64,000 bases of DNA, from NCBI RefSeq assembly GCF_937425535.1, contig NZ_OW485601.1, positions 859,001 to 923,000 on the forward strand. Direction: 5' to 3'. Made by a program: the position numbers and the translations under genes. This DNA is from Rhodovastum atsumiense (lineage in GTDB: Bacteria; Pseudomonadota; Alphaproteobacteria; Acetobacterales; Acetobacteraceae). Positions 1-8,946 of the stretch are shown here, piece after piece. Position 1 is the first letter of the stretch, and every line of letters starts with the position of its first letter. The notes beneath the pieces were generated by a model, which made no database searches, had not been told where the DNA came from, and worked only from the letters and a program-made list of their open reading frames with translations.

Positions 1-1192
1 TTTCCGGCAGCGGCCGGGGACGCTCCAGCTTGCCGAGGATCGGCAGGATCAGCAGGAAGTGGGCGAAATAATAAGCGGTGGCGAACTGACCGACCGGCAC
101 CCAGATGCCTTCGGGCGGCTTGGCGCCGACCACGCCGAGCACGAGGCAGGCAACCACGAGGCACCAGAAGAAGATCCGGTAGATCGGACGGAAGCTGGTG
201 CTGCGGACCTTGCTGGTATCCAGCCAGGGCAGCAGGAACAGCACGATGATGGCGCCGAACATCAGGGCCACGCCGCCGAGCTTGGAGGGAACGGCGCGCA
301 GGATGGCGTAGAACGGCAGGAAGTACCATTCCGGCACGATATGCGCGGGCGTGACCAGCGGGTTGGCGGGGATGTAGTTGTCCGGGTGGCCGAGATAGTT
401 CGGATAGAAGAACACCAGGATGGCGAACACGATGAAGTAGACGCAGATCGCCACGCTGTCCTTGACCGTGTAGTACGGATGGAACGGCAGCGTATCCTGT
501 GGGCCCTTCGGTTCGATGCCGAGCGGGTTGTTGGACCCGGTGATGTGCAGCGCCACGACGTGCAGGAACACCACGCCGAAGATGGCGAAGGGCAACAGGT
601 AGTGCAGGCTGAAGAAGCGGTTCAGCGTGGGATTGTCCACCGAGAACCCGCCCCACAGCCAGTGCACGATCGGCTCGCCGACCACGGGGATGGCGGAGAA
701 CAGGTTGGTGATGACGGTGGCGCCCCAGAAGGACATCTGGCCCCAGGGCAGCACGTAGCCCATGAAGGCGGTCGCCATCATCAGCAGCAGGATCACCACG
801 CCGAGCATCCACAGCAGCTCGCGCGGCGCCTTGTACGACCCGTAGTAAAGCCCGCGGAAGGTGTGGATGTACACCACGATGAAGAACATCGAGGCGCCGT
901 TGGCGTGAGCGTAGCGCAGCAGCCAGCCGAAATTCACGTCGCGCATGATGCGTTCGACGGAATCGAACGCCATGCTGACATGCGGGGTATAGGCCATCGC
1001 CAGAAAGATGCCGGTGGCGATCATGATCATCAGATTGACCATGGCCAGGCCGCCGAAGGCCCAGAAGTAATTGAAATTCTTCGGCGTCGGGAAAACCCCA
1101 TATTCCTTCTGCATCATCGTGACGATAGGAAGACGGGTATCAACCCATCGGAGGATGGGATTTTCTATTTCGCTTTTGAACAGGCCAACCAT
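1..1192 (-). CDS. petB: Cytochrome b subunit of the bc1 complex (3' end outside window)
   Basis: Membrane subunit of ubiquinol:cytochrome c oxidoreductase; it carries hemes bL and bH and forms the quinol-oxidising site. Read leftward from 1192 the product begins [16 protein letters not shown]. Heme-ligand His residues are visible in RYAHANGAS and [15 protein letters not shown], and again in [19 protein letters not shown]. The Qo-site PEWY motif occurs in [15 protein letters not shown]. The ATG has a GGAG ribosome-binding site about 7 bases upstream and starts 27 bases after the petA stop, so the two genes form an operon. About 397 codons are present and the sequence reaches the usual C-terminal region ([11 protein letters not shown]), so only a few residues should be missing. 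There is no sign in the window of fusion to cytochrome c1. Confidence 0.95.
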   Translation of the reverse strand, partial: MVGLFKSEIENPILRWVDTRLPIVTMMQKEYGVFPTPKNFNYFWAFGGLAMVNLMIMIATGIFLAMAYTPHVSMAFDSVERIMRDVNFGWLLRYAHANGASMFFIVVYIHTFRGLYYGSYKAPRELLWMLGVVILLLMMATAFMGYVLPWGQMSFWGATVITNLFSAIPVVGEPIVHWLWGGFSVDNPTLNRFFSLHYLLPFAIFGVVFLHVVALHITGSNNPLGIEPKGPQDTLPFHPYYTVKDSVAICVYFIVFAILVFFYPNYLGHPDNYIPANPLVTPAHIVPEWYFLPFYAILRAVPSKLGGVALMFGAIIVLFLLPWLDTSKVRSTSFRPIYRIFFWCLVVACLVLGVVGAKPPEGIWVPVGQFATAYYFAHFLLILPILGKLERPRPLPE

Positions 1193-1219
1193 TGGTATTG
1201 CTCCGCGGGCTGATCCGAC

Positions 1220-1792
1220 TCAGCCGATCTTGATCTTCGTGTCGTTCAGGAACGCATAGGGCGGAACGGGCAGATTGGCCGGGGCCGGGCCCTTCCGGAT
1301 GCGGCCGGAGGTGTCGTACTGGCTGCCGTGGCAGGGGCAGAACCAGCCGCCGAACTCGCCGCGCGGGTCGGTCGGCTTGGCACCGAGCGGAATGCAACCG
1401 AGATGGGTGCAGACGGCGCTGACGATGAGCCACTCCTCGTGGCCCTTCTTGACGCGCGCCTCGTCGGTTTGCGGATCCTTCAGATCCGCCATCGGCGCGG
1501 ACTCGGCTTCCTTGATCTCGGTTGCGGTGCGATGGCGGACGAACACCGGGGAGCCGCGCCAGGAAACGATGATCGCCTGGCCGGCAGCGATCGGGGCAAG
1601 GTCGACCTCGAGTTCCGACAGCGCCAGCACGTCCTTCGACGGATTCATGCTGTCAACCAGCGGCCAGGCGATGGCCCCCACCCCGATGGCGGCCGAAGCG
1701 CCAGCGACCAGCTTCAGGAAGTCGCGTTTATTGACATCCTGCCCGGAGCCATGACCGGAAGCATGAGCGGTCCCAGACATCGTATCGGCCAT
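1220..1792 (-). CDS. petA: Ubiquinol-cytochrome c reductase Rieske iron-sulfur subunit
   Basis: Rieske [2Fe-2S] protein of the bc1 complex, which passes electrons from quinol to cytochrome c1. With the start at 1792 (190 aa) the cluster boxes are CTHLGC (Cys128, His130) and CPCHGS (Cys152, His155), with Cys133 and Cys154 placed for the stabilising disulfide. An N-terminal signal-anchor runs from about residue 22 to 49 (KRDFLKLVAG followed by a hydrophobic stretch). Its Tat-like motif has Lys-Arg rather than Arg-Arg. An in-frame start at 1846 would add a 20-residue Arg-rich extension not expected for the family, and 1780 is another possible start. The gene leads the petA-petB operon and diverges from hemF, with about 200 bases between starts. 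Confidence 0.93.
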   Translation of the reverse strand: MADTMSGTAHASGHGSGQDVNKRDFLKLVAGASAAIGVGAIAWPLVDSMNPSKDVLALSELEVDLAPIAAGQAIIVSWRGSPVFVRHRTATEIKEAESAPMADLKDPQTDEARVKKGHEEWLIVSAVCTHLGCIPLGAKPTDPRGEFGGWFCPCHGSQYDTSGRIRKGPAPANLPVPPYAFLNDTKIKIG

Positions 1793-1994
1793 CCCTCTGT
1801 AATGAACCCCCTTCGCGGGGCTGCGATTTGCATGACGCGAGGCCACGCCCGTTCACCCGCAGATACGGGCGGGCGCGGCCCTCCGGCCGGCGGCTTAGCG
1901 TAAAGCCTTTCCGGGGTCCATCCCTACACTTCGCCTCTGCAACGCCAAATCCCTCCGGTCTAGGCTGCACCGGCCATCCGGGGGACGTCAGCAG

Positions 1995-2885
1995 ATGCCG
2001 CAATCCACACCCGCTTCCGAACCTCACGCATCCTTGAAGGAGACTGCCCGCATTTGGTTCGAGAGCCTGCGCGACGCGCTTTGCACCAGCTTCGAAGCGA
2101 TCGAGGACGCACAGGAAAGTTCGGATCGTCCGGCCGGGCGCTTCGAGCGCACCGCCTGGCAGCGCCCGACCGAGGATGCAAGCAGCGGCGGTGGCGGGGT
2201 GATGAGCATCATGCGCGGCCGCGTCTTCGAGAAAGTGGGCGTCAACGTCTCCACCGTGTTCGGCCACTTCACGCCGGAATTCGCGGCCCGGATCCCCGGT
2301 GCCGCCGAGGATCCGCGCTTCTGGGCCAGCGGCATCAGCCTGGTTGCCCACATGCACAGCCCGCGTGTCCCGGCCGCGCATTTCAATACGCGCATGCTGG
2401 TGACCCGGCAGGGCTGGTTCGGCGGCGGCGGCGACCTGACGCCGCTGCAGCTCGACAGCGCGGAGGCGATCGAGGACGCAGCCGAGTTGCACGCTGCCTT
2501 CCAGGCCGCCTGCGACCGGCACGATCCGGCGTACTACCCGCGCTTCAAGGCGTGGTGCGACCGCTATTTCTTCCTGCCCCACCGCAACGAGGCGCGCGGC
2601 GCGGGCGGCATCTTCTTCGACAACCTCGCCTCGGGCGACGCCGCGGCGGACCTGAGCTTCATCCAGGATGTCGGCCGCGCCTTCCTGGAAACCTATCCAC
2701 GGATCGTACGCCGCCGCATGGGCGAGCCCTGGACCGGGGCGGACCGCGACGCCCTGCTGGTCAAGCGGGGCCGCTACGTCGAGTTCAACCTCCTGCATGA
2801 TCGTGGCACGCTGTTTGGCCTGCGCACCGGCGGCAATGTGGAAGCGATCCTGATGAGCCTGCCCCCCATGGTGAAATGGCCCTAG
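1995..2885 (+). CDS. hemF: Oxygen-dependent coproporphyrinogen III oxidase
   Basis: Cytoplasmic enzyme that decarboxylates coproporphyrinogen III to protoporphyrinogen IX using O2, in heme and bacteriochlorophyll synthesis. The 296-aa product matches the family length. It carries the conserved blocks [10 protein letters not shown] (141-150), [19 protein letters not shown] (193-211) and [19 protein letters not shown] (258-276), with [16 protein letters not shown] near 118-133. A GGGGGACG ribosome-binding site precedes the ATG. It diverges from the petAB operon and converges on the phzF-like gene, with a strong palindromic terminator between them. In a facultative phototroph an anaerobic HemN would be expected elsewhere; none is in this window. 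Confidence 0.95.
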   Translation: MPQSTPASEPHASLKETARIWFESLRDALCTSFEAIEDAQESSDRPAGRFERTAWQRPTEDASSGGGGVMSIMRGRVFEKVGVNVSTVFGHFTPEFAARIPGAAEDPRFWASGISLVAHMHSPRVPAAHFNTRMLVTRQGWFGGGGDLTPLQLDSAEAIEDAAELHAAFQAACDRHDPAYYPRFKAWCDRYFFLPHRNEARGAGGIFFDNLASGDAAADLSFIQDVGRAFLETYPRIVRRRMGEPWTGADRDALLVKRGRYVEFNLLHDRGTLFGLRTGGNVEAILMSLPPMVKWP

Positions 2886-2941
2886 CGCGAAAACCCGCGC
2901 ACCGGCACGACGGAATCATGGATTTCGCCGTGCCGGCAGCT

Positions 2942-3013
2942 ATGAAACCGATATCACAAGCCGGGCCGGGACAGTCTTTGCCGGTGCCGCCTCGATGAAA
3001 CCGGTATCACAGA
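2942..3013. repeat. Two direct copies of a 19-bp motif
   Basis: ATGAAACCGATATCACAAG at 2942-2960 and ATGAAACCGGTATCACAGA at 2995-3013 lie 53 bases apart between hemF and the convergent phzF-like gene. A related GARACCGATAYC pair occurs at 5948-5973, in front of the operon that ends here. Function unknown. Confidence 0.6.
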
Positions 3014-3052
3014 AATATCCGCTGCACTGCAACGGGTTTCGCGAGCGGCCGG

Positions 3053-3092
3053 CCTTCCATCCGCGCCGGCATGTGCCGGCGCGGATGGAAGG
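3053..3092. terminator. Bidirectional palindromic terminator between hemF and phzF-like gene
   Basis: A perfect 19-bp inverted repeat, CCTTCCATCCGCGCCGGCA and its complement, is separated by only TG. It sits between two convergent stop codons, 3 bases from the phzF-like stop. There is no clear T-run, so it is probably a structural or bidirectional terminator. Confidence 0.75.
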
Positions 3093-3095
3093 ATC

Positions 3096-4004
3096 CTAAA
3101 TCTCCACCTGACCGCGCATGACCGGCACGCAGTTGCCGGCGACGGTCGAGAGCACCGGGCCCTCCGCCGTCTTGCGCGCGGTCGCCAGCAGCCGGCTGGG
3201 GCGCCCGATTTCCTCGCCCTGGCTGATGTCGTAGGCGAGATCGACATCGCTGCCCGGTGCCAGCGAGGTCAGCAGGGCTGCCACCGTCGCATTGGCGCTG
3301 CCGGTCGCGGGATCCTCGATCACCCCGCCGAGCGGGGCGAACATGCGGGCCCGCAGCCGGGTCGCATCGCCCTCCACCCGGGCATAGAGGTACAGGGCGA
3401 ACCGCCCCTGCAGCTCGTCGAGTTCCACCACCGCGTGACGGAAGCGCCCGATATCGGGCACCGCGCGCCGCAACGCGTCCACGCTCGCCACTTCCGCGAT
3501 CACGAACTTGGTGCCGACCGAGGCGACCAGCGGCTCATGCGTGGTGGTGGCGATGTCGGCATCCTCCAGCGACGCCGCCGCCGCGACCAGGTCGGTCGGC
3601 ACGGCGATGCCGACCGACAGCGATTGCGGCGAGGAGATGCGTGCCCCGTTCGGCCGGCCGGCCTCGTCGCGCAGGATATGCACGCGCACCAGCCCGGCCT
3701 TTTCCTCGAAGGTGAAGTGGTCGGGCACGGCCTGCGCGCGGGAGGCCAGCACATAGCCGGTGCCGACATTCGGATGGCCGGCGAAGGGCAGCTCGGTGGT
3801 CGGGGTGAAGATGCGCACCTCCGCGGTATGGCGCGGATCCGCGGGCGGCAGGACGAAAGTCGTCTCCGAATAGTTGAACTCGCGCGCGAGGTCCTGCATC
3901 TGCGCGTCGGACAGGCCGCGTGCATCGGGGAACACGGCCAGCGGATTGCCGCCGAAGCGGCGATCGGTGAAGACGTCCACCGTGACGTATTCATAGGTTG
4001 GCAT
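3096..4004 (-). CDS. PhzF-family isomerase/epimerase-like protein
   Basis: Member of the PhzF/diaminopimelate-epimerase-fold family, whose characterised members isomerise small metabolites such as the phenazine precursor DHHA. The substrate here is unknown. The 302-aa length is normal. Conserved segments are [17 protein letters not shown] at the N-terminus, NYSETTFV with the catalytic Glu at residue 47, [18 protein letters not shown] in the first half, and [10 protein letters not shown] in the second. It is the last gene of a leftward operon (EamA transporter, metallo-hydrolase, then this gene), with 36 bases to the preceding gene. There is no phenazine cluster around it, so phenazine synthesis should not be inferred. 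Confidence 0.88.
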   Translation of the reverse strand: MPTYEYVTVDVFTDRRFGGNPLAVFPDARGLSDAQMQDLAREFNYSETTFVLPPADPRHTAEVRIFTPTTELPFAGHPNVGTGYVLASRAQAVPDHFTFEEKAGLVRVHILRDEAGRPNGARISSPQSLSVGIAVPTDLVAAAASLEDADIATTTHEPLVASVGTKFVIAEVASVDALRRAVPDIGRFRHAVVELDELQGRFALYLYARVEGDATRLRARMFAPLGGVIEDPATGSANATVAALLTSLAPGSDVDLAYDISQGEEIGRPSRLLATARKTAEGPVLSTVAGNCVPVMRGQVEI

Positions 4005-4040
4005 CGCGCTCTCCTTGAGAGTGGGTCGCTTGAGGGTCGG

Positions 4041-4856
4041 TCAGGCGGCCCGCCAGCCCGTGCCGTCGGGCCGCGCACGCCCTTCCTGCTGCAGCTTCAG
4101 CAGATGGGCGAGCACATTGCGCCCGGCCGCCGGACGCAGGTCCGGGTTGAGGGGCACATAGACGCATTCTACGATTTCGTTCAGCGACTGCGAACCGGCG
4201 CTGATGGCGGCCAGGATTGCCGCCTCCCGCCGCAACCGGTGGTCGAGCAATTCGCGCAGATAGGTGGCAGGCCCGGCCAGCGGCGGCCCATGGCCGGGCA
4301 GCAGCAGCCGGTCCTCGCGCGCGATCAGGCGGCGCAGGCTGGCCACATAGGCGGCCATGTCGCCCTCTGGCGGGCTGACCACGCTGGTCGACCAGGTCAT
4401 CACGTGATCGGCCGTCAGGATCACGCCGTCGGCGCGGGCGAAGCAGAGATGGTCGCCGGCATGGCCGGGCGTATGCAAGGCCCGCCACGCCCCGGCCATG
4501 TCGCCGTCGTCCAGGGCCACATCCGGCACGAAGCCTGGATCCTGAGGGCGATGGAAGCCATGCACGGGGGCGCCGGTGGCCGCGGCCAGTGCCGGCACCG
4601 CGCCGATATGGTCGCGATGGGTGTGGCTGACCAGGATCCGCCGCACCCGCCCGGACGTGGCACGCAGGATCGCCTGGACATGCCGCGCATCGTCCGGCCC
4701 CGGATCGAGCACGGTGATGCCATCATCCTCGATCAGCCAGGTATTGGTGCCGTGGCCGGTCATCGGCCCCGGGTTGTCCGCCACCAGCCGCACCACCCCG
4801 GGGGCAGCCGGCAACGGCACGCCACGGGCCGGTTCGGGTTCGGTGAGGAAACCCAT
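4041..4856 (-). CDS. MBL-fold metallo-hydrolase (LACTB2-like) with C-terminal winged-helix-like domain
   Basis: Probable zinc-dependent hydrolase of the metallo-beta-lactamase fold; substrate unknown. The 271-aa product shows the metal motif HTHRDH (78-83) plus His132 in TPGHAGDH, Asp150 in LTADHV and His189 in LLPGHGP, which complete a binuclear site. Residues from about 205 on are helical (LRREAAILAAI, NVLAHLLKLQQEGR), as in the small C-terminal domain of LACTB2-type hydrolases. The start at 4856 is chosen for its GGAGGGAG ribosome-binding site. An upstream in-frame extension runs through the end of the EamA gene and has no coding character. It lies 14 bases after the EamA gene stop. Confidence 0.87.
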   Translation of the reverse strand: MGFLTEPEPARGVPLPAAPGVVRLVADNPGPMTGHGTNTWLIEDDGITVLDPGPDDARHVQAILRATSGRVRRILVSHTHRDHIGAVPALAAATGAPVHGFHRPQDPGFVPDVALDDGDMAGAWRALHTPGHAGDHLCFARADGVILTADHVMTWSTSVVSPPEGDMAAYVASLRRLIAREDRLLLPGHGPPLAGPATYLRELLDHRLRREAAILAAISAGSQSLNEIVECVYVPLNPDLRPAAGRNVLAHLLKLQQEGRARPDGTGWRAA

Positions 4857-4870
4857 GGGCGCTCCCTCCG

Positions 4871-5863
4871 TCAGTCCGGTCTTCGATGCACCATCGCGGC
4901 CGCGCCTGCAACCGCGCCGCCGGAAGCGGCGGCCGCCGCTTTCTCTTCCTGGCGCCGGCGCACCTGCTCGCGATGAAGGTTGTACAGCCCGGCCGCGGCC
5001 ACGATCGCCGCCCCCACCAGGGCATCGCGCGAAGGCAGCTCGGCGAACACCAGCCATCCCAACGCGCCGCCCCACAGCAGGGTGGTGTACTCATAGGGCG
5101 CCAGCGCACTCACCGGGGCCAGGGCGAAGGCACGCGATTGCAGCCAATGGGCGACCCCGTTGCTGACCCCGATCAGCAGCAGCGCCGCCGTGGCAGCGGG
5201 TGTCAGGGCCGGCATGGCATACATCGCCGCGAGCAGCACACCGGCCGGCACATGCGCCGCGAGCAGCCAGAAGGACAGGCATTCCGGGGTTTCAGTGGTC
5301 GCCAGCATGCGGTTCATGATGCGCGAGACCGCGAGCGCCACCAGCCCGGCGATGAACAGCAGCAGCACCGGCGTCCAGGCGATGCCGCCCGGCCGCAGCA
5401 TCACCATCACCCCGGCGAAGCCGATCAGCGTGGAGGTGGCGCGGCGCCAATGGATGCGCTCGCCCAGCATGGGGATCGCGAGCAGCGTCATCAGCAACGG
5501 CACCACGTAGCCAAGGGCATAGCTGTCGGCCAGCGTCATGCCCTGCTGCCAGGCCACGTACCAGGCAAAGGAGACGAAGGCATGCACCAGGCTGCGCAGC
5601 GCCACCATGCCCTTGCGCACCGGGCGCAGCCGCGCCCAGGTGGCAGCCATGCTGGTCTCCTGCGCGCGGGCCAGCAGCGCCACGGTGGGCAGGCCGAAGG
5701 CGGCACGGCCGAACATGGCGCCGGCCAGCCCGACCACAGGCAACGCCCATTTCACCGCGGCATCGCCGACCGTCAGCAACATGTAGCAGATGCAGGCGAG
5801 CAGGATTCCGCGCACGGTATCGGTGCCAGTGTCGTGCAGCGTGTGCCGGGGCGGGGGGGCCAT
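4871..5863 (-). CDS. EamA/DMT-superfamily transporter
   Basis: Inner-membrane drug/metabolite transporter-type protein of 330 aa with two EamA halves and about ten hydrophobic segments. Examples are GILLACICYMLLTVGDAAVK near the N-terminus, YALGYVVPLLMTLLAIPMLGE mid-way, and APYEYTTLLWGGALGWLVF in the second half. Substrate unknown. The ATG at 5863 has an AAGGA site 7-8 bases upstream; an in-frame codon at 5896 lacks one. It is the first gene of the operon with the metallo-hydrolase and the PhzF-like protein, which may suggest export or uptake of a small metabolite that those enzymes act on (inference only). Confidence 0.88.
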   Translation of the reverse strand: MAPPPRHTLHDTGTDTVRGILLACICYMLLTVGDAAVKWALPVVGLAGAMFGRAAFGLPTVALLARAQETSMAATWARLRPVRKGMVALRSLVHAFVSFAWYVAWQQGMTLADSYALGYVVPLLMTLLAIPMLGERIHWRRATSTLIGFAGVMVMLRPGGIAWTPVLLLFIAGLVALAVSRIMNRMLATTETPECLSFWLLAAHVPAGVLLAAMYAMPALTPAATAALLLIGVSNGVAHWLQSRAFALAPVSALAPYEYTTLLWGGALGWLVFAELPSRDALVGAAIVAAAGLYNLHREQVRRRQEEKAAAAASGGAVAGAAAMVHRRPD

Positions 5864-5947
5864 CGTCAGTCCTTCGCGTGGGTCAGCTCGACGCACCGTT
5901 CCACCACAGCGCGTGGCGAAACAAGCGCCTGACGCAAATTAGGCGAT

Positions 5948-5973
5948 GAGACCGATATCTTGAAACCGATACC
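5948..5973. promoter_or_regulatory. Tandem GARACCGATAYC motif, possible operator
   Basis: GAGACCGATATC (5948-5959) and GAAACCGATACC (5962-5973) are spaced 14 bp start to start in the divergent region between the EamA operon (start 5863) and the P1 peptidase gene (start 6103). The same core recurs twice after the last gene of that operon (2942-3013). A regulator binding site is plausible but unproven. Confidence 0.35.
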
Positions 5974-6102
5974 TGAACAGTGGCACCAGCGTCGGCGCGC
6001 AAGGCGCAACCATGACGCAGATGGTTATGGCCATTCATCCCCTCCCTGGTGTGGCGACGCGGGCCGGGGCTACGCTGCCCTGCGCAACGGGCCGGAGGGG
6101 AC

Positions 6103-7092
6103 ATGGCGCTCAATCTGATCACCGACGTGGTGGGGCTCGCGGTCGGACACGCCTCCGATCCGGTGCTGGCCTCCGGCGTCACCGCGATCCTGTTCGACCC
6201 CCCGGCGGTGGCCTCGGTCGCCGTGCTCGGTGGCGCGCCGGGCGGGCACGACACCACCATGCTGGAACCGCACATGACCGTCGAGCGCATCGACGCCGTG
6301 GTGCTGTCCGGCGGATCGGTGTTCGGGCTGGACGCGGCCGGCGGCGTGCAGGCGGCCCTGCGCGAGGCCGGCCGCGGGTTCCGGCTCGGCCCGGCGGTGG
6401 TGCCGCTGGCCTCGGCCGCGATCCTGTTCGACCTGCTGAACGGGGGCGACAAGAACTGGGGCCGGTTCCCGCCGTATCGCGAGCTCGGCTATGCCGCGGC
6501 GGTCGCCGCCCGGCCGGGGGAATTCCCGCTCGGCACCGTCGGGGCCGGCGCGGGGGCGACCACGGTGACGCTGAAGGGCGGGCTGGGCTCGGCCAGCGCG
6601 GTCACGCCATCCGGCCACACCGTGGGCGCGATCGTCGCGGTGAACGCGGTCGGCACGGCGACGCTGGGGGACGGCCCCTGGTTCTGGGCGGCGCCGTTCG
6701 AGCAGGGCACGGAATTCGGCGGCCGTGGCTGGCCCTCCCAGGTCCCGCCGGAGGCGCTGGAGCTGCGGATCAAGCGCGCGCCCGGCACCAGCACCACCAT
6801 CGCCCTGGTCGCCACCGATGCCACCCTGACCAAGCCCCAGGCCAAGCGGCTCGCCATCATGGCCAATGACGGGCTGGCCCGCGCGATCCTGCCCGCGCAC
6901 GCGCCGATGGACGGCGACACGGTGTTCGCCGCCGCCACCGGCCGGCGCCCCCTCGCCGACGAGGAAGACCTGACCGAACTCGGCCACCTCGCCGCCATGG
7001 TGCTGGCGCGGGCGGTGGCACGCGGGGTCTACGAGGCGACCGCCCTGCCCTTCCCGGGCGCGCTGCCGGCCTGGCGCGACCGCTTCGGCTGA
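6103..7092 (+). CDS. P1 family (DmpA/S58-type) peptidase
   Basis: N-terminal-nucleophile aminopeptidase-type protein related to DmpA and beta-peptidyl aminopeptidases. These precursors cleave themselves before a Ser/Thr that becomes the nucleophile. The 329-aa product has VVLSGGSVFGLDAAGGV (67-83), GTVGAGAGATT (145-155) and the self-cleavage region PGTSTTIALVATDATLTK (227-244), in which Thr231 or Thr232 is the likely nucleophile. It ends with ANDGLARAILPAHAPMDGDTVF. The start at 6103 has a GGAGGGG site. The physiological substrate is unknown. It converges on the DUF3108 gene with only 10 bases between stops. Confidence 0.88.
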   Translation: MALNLITDVVGLAVGHASDPVLASGVTAILFDPPAVASVAVLGGAPGGHDTTMLEPHMTVERIDAVVLSGGSVFGLDAAGGVQAALREAGRGFRLGPAVVPLASAAILFDLLNGGDKNWGRFPPYRELGYAAAVAARPGEFPLGTVGAGAGATTVTLKGGLGSASAVTPSGHTVGAIVAVNAVGTATLGDGPWFWAAPFEQGTEFGGRGWPSQVPPEALELRIKRAPGTSTTIALVATDATLTKPQAKRLAIMANDGLARAILPAHAPMDGDTVFAAATGRRPLADEEDLTELGHLAAMVLARAVARGVYEATALPFPGALPAWRDRFG

Positions 7093-7102
7093 CGGCGCGC
7101 CC

Positions 7103-7924
7103 TTATCTGGCGGCGCTGGGCCCCGGCCCCGGCCCCGCGGCGGTCAGCACCATGGTGACGTCGCCGAACCAGCGGGTCTCGAAGGTCATCCGCACCGGCA
7201 CCGGCGGCACGCCGGGAACCGCGCGGGCGAACCAGACGCTGCCGCCGTGCGGGCGCTGCTGCCATTCCCGGTCGCTATCGATGGAAAACCCGGCAAGCTG
7301 CCGGCCCAAGAAATCGCAGCGCAGGGACGGCCCGGCATAGGCCGCGTCCGATTCGGGCGGCAGCACCACCTCGGCGACGGTGCGGGCGGAGACCTCCGAC
7401 AGCCGGCGGCCATCGAAGACGCGCGCCGTGCCGTCGCAGCGCCCGTCATCGGCGACGCGCTGCACCAGCAGCGCCAGCGCGCTCAGGGTGTCGATGGTGT
7501 TGCGGCGCTCGGCCGCCGGCACCTCGTCGCGATCGCCCGCATTGGGGGGCTGCAGCGTGCGCAGCACCGGCTGGCCGGCATCGTAGTCGAGCAGCGTCTC
7601 GCGCGGCTGGCCGCGCACATGCCCCCAGGAATAGAAGCGTTGCGGCGCGGGCCGTCTGCCCTGCCAGAGCCCCTGCGCCCAGGAATGCTGCTCGGTGCGC
7701 ATGAAGGCCGAGAACAGCCCGGTGGTGCCGTAGGTCACATCCACCCGGTAGCCGGACCGGTCCATGGCCAGCGCGGCCTGCACGCGCATGACCGACAGGC
7801 CCATCGCGCTGCCGACATAGCTCATATGCGCGTTCCCCGCCGTCAGCGTCGATCGCGTTTCCGCCTGCGCCGCCGACAGGGGCAGGAGTGCCAGAATCAG
7901 AACGGGAAGGGGGAAATTCCGCAT
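7103..7924 (-). CDS. DUF3108 domain protein, exported
   Basis: Predicted periplasmic or outer-envelope protein of 273 aa. It has a clear signal peptide at residues 1-21 (MRNFPLPVLILALLPLSAAQA). The mature part has the DUF3108 pattern: a beta-rich chain with GLSVMRVQAALAMDRSGYRV, TTGLFSAFMRTEQHSWAQG, and RVFDGRRLSEVSA in the centre. No enzymatic motif is visible and the family has no firm function. The start at 7924 was chosen because the signal peptide begins there; an upstream in-frame stretch from 7993 is Arg/Cys-rich and unlikely. It is monocistronic as far as can be seen. Confidence 0.8.
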   Translation of the reverse strand: MRNFPLPVLILALLPLSAAQAETRSTLTAGNAHMSYVGSAMGLSVMRVQAALAMDRSGYRVDVTYGTTGLFSAFMRTEQHSWAQGLWQGRRPAPQRFYSWGHVRGQPRETLLDYDAGQPVLRTLQPPNAGDRDEVPAAERRNTIDTLSALALLVQRVADDGRCDGTARVFDGRRLSEVSARTVAEVVLPPESDAAYAGPSLRCDFLGRQLAGFSIDSDREWQQRPHGGSVWFARAVPGVPPVPVRMTFETRWFGDVTMVLTAAGPGPGPSAAR

Positions 7925-8017
7925 GGCCGCAGCCTGCCATGAAATGCCGCGTCGCCGGGCGTCACAGAGGCTTGACATGCATGCGGCCTCCAACCTATCA
8001 AGCCGCTCCCCACGGAT

Positions 8018-8092
8018 GGGCGCGTAGCTCAGCGGGAGAGCATTCGCTTCACACGCGAAGGGTCACAGGTTCAATCCCTGTCGCGCCCACCA
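8018..8092 (+). tRNA. tRNA-Val (anticodon CAC)
   Basis: A 75-nt cloverleaf including an encoded CCA end. Acceptor GGGCGCG pairs with CGCGCCC. The anticodon arm TTCGC-TTCACAC-GCGAA gives anticodon CAC, and the T-loop GTTCAATC is canonical. No island or integrase is next to it. Confidence 0.96.
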
Positions 8093-8228
8093 TCCCATTC
8101 TTTTTCAGCCATAGCGATCATCAAGCTGCCGCCGCACGGCATCTGTCCCCCATTGAACGGCGCCCCGCTCCGGGCGCCGGACGGGGTTGCGCGCCCCTGT
8201 GACGATTGGTCGCGACAGCATCGGTTTA

Positions 8229-8242
8229 TTGATTCAGATCAA
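8229..8242. promoter_or_regulatory. Perfect FNR/FixK-type box upstream of ubiTUV
   Basis: TTGATTCAGATCAA fits the TTGAT-N4-ATCAA consensus of FNR-family anaerobic activators exactly. It is centred 45 bases before the first ubiT start codon at 8281. If used as a class II site (centre at -41.5), transcription would begin near 8277, which would favour the internal ubiT start at 8347. Confidence 0.8.
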
Positions 8243-8280
8243 GGACCCTGAAGCTGCAACAGACGACGGTCCGCCGCATC

Positions 8281-8946
8281 ATGCTCCCCCGACGCACTCA
8301 CCGGCCGCTCCAGCCCGGATCGCTTGATCTTGCGGTCTCGCTGGCCATGGCCACGTTGCCGCAGCCCGTGATCGCGGGCCTGCTGCGGCGTCTCACCCGC
8401 ACGCTGCCGCAGCGCCAGCCCACGCTGGTGCGCCGCATGGCCGAGCTTGACGGCAAGCGTATCCTGATTGTGCCGGACGAACTGCCCTACGCCTTCCTGA
8501 TGAGCTTCCCGGGCGGCACGGTGCAGATCGAACTGATCGACCCGGCCGAGGCCCCGCCCACGGAAGCGCAGATGCGCGGTCCGCTGCGGCTGTTCTACGA
8601 CCTCGTGCGCGGCGGACGCGACGGCGATGCGCTGTTCTTCAGCCGCGAGCTCAGCGTCACCGGCGACATGGCCGCGGCGGTCACGCTGCGCAACGCCATG
8701 GACGGCGCCGGCGTCGACCTGTTCGCCGAGTTCCTGGACATGCCCGGCCCGATCGGCCCGCTGGTGCGCGGCGCCGGCAGCCTGGTCGATCGCTGCGCCG
8801 GCATCGTGCTCGGGCCGCTCGCCGAACGCGCCGCCCGGCTCGAATCGGAAGTCGCCTCGCTGCGCGCCGAGCTGCGCCGGCTGAAGGAAGGCACCCCCCG
8901 GCCGCGGCCGGCCCGCCCCGCCCCGCCACTCGGAGCCCGCCCATGA
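8281..8946 (+). CDS. ubiT: UbiT-like SCP2-domain ubiquinone accessory factor
   Basis: Accessory lipid-binding protein of the oxygen-independent ubiquinone pathway; it is thought to hold polyprenylated intermediates for the UbiU-UbiV hydroxylase. The 221-aa product has an SCP2-type core (KRILIVPDELPYAFLMSF, then GPLRLFYDLVRGGRDGDALFF and ELSVTGDMAAAVTLRNAMDG near 122-141) and a helical, Pro/Arg-rich tail. Identity rests on this domain plus position: it overlaps ubiU by ATGA, and ubiV follows. Met23 (8347) is an alternative start supported by the upstream FNR-box geometry. Expression is likely anaerobic through that box. Confidence 0.85.
   Translation: MLPRRTHRPLQPGSLDLAVSLAMATLPQPVIAGLLRRLTRTLPQRQPTLVRRMAELDGKRILIVPDELPYAFLMSFPGGTVQIELIDPAEAPPTEAQMRGPLRLFYDLVRGGRDGDALFFSRELSVTGDMAAAVTLRNAMDGAGVDLFAEFLDMPGPIGPLVRGAGSLVDRCAGIVLGPLAERAARLESEVASLRAELRRLKEGTPRPRPARPAPPLGARP

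Noticed and set aside
59..1213. Long plus-strand open frame over the cytochrome b gene
   Set aside because: Antisense shadow; the minus strand encodes an unmistakable cytochrome b that is open to the window edge.
3096..4004. Reading the PhzF-like gene as evidence for phenazine production
   Set aside because: No other phz genes nearby; the family is widespread with varied or unknown substrates.
7029..7265. Minus-strand frame at the 3' junction of the P1 peptidase and DUF3108 genes
   Set aside because: Overlaps both genes out of frame, Arg/Ala-rich, no start context.
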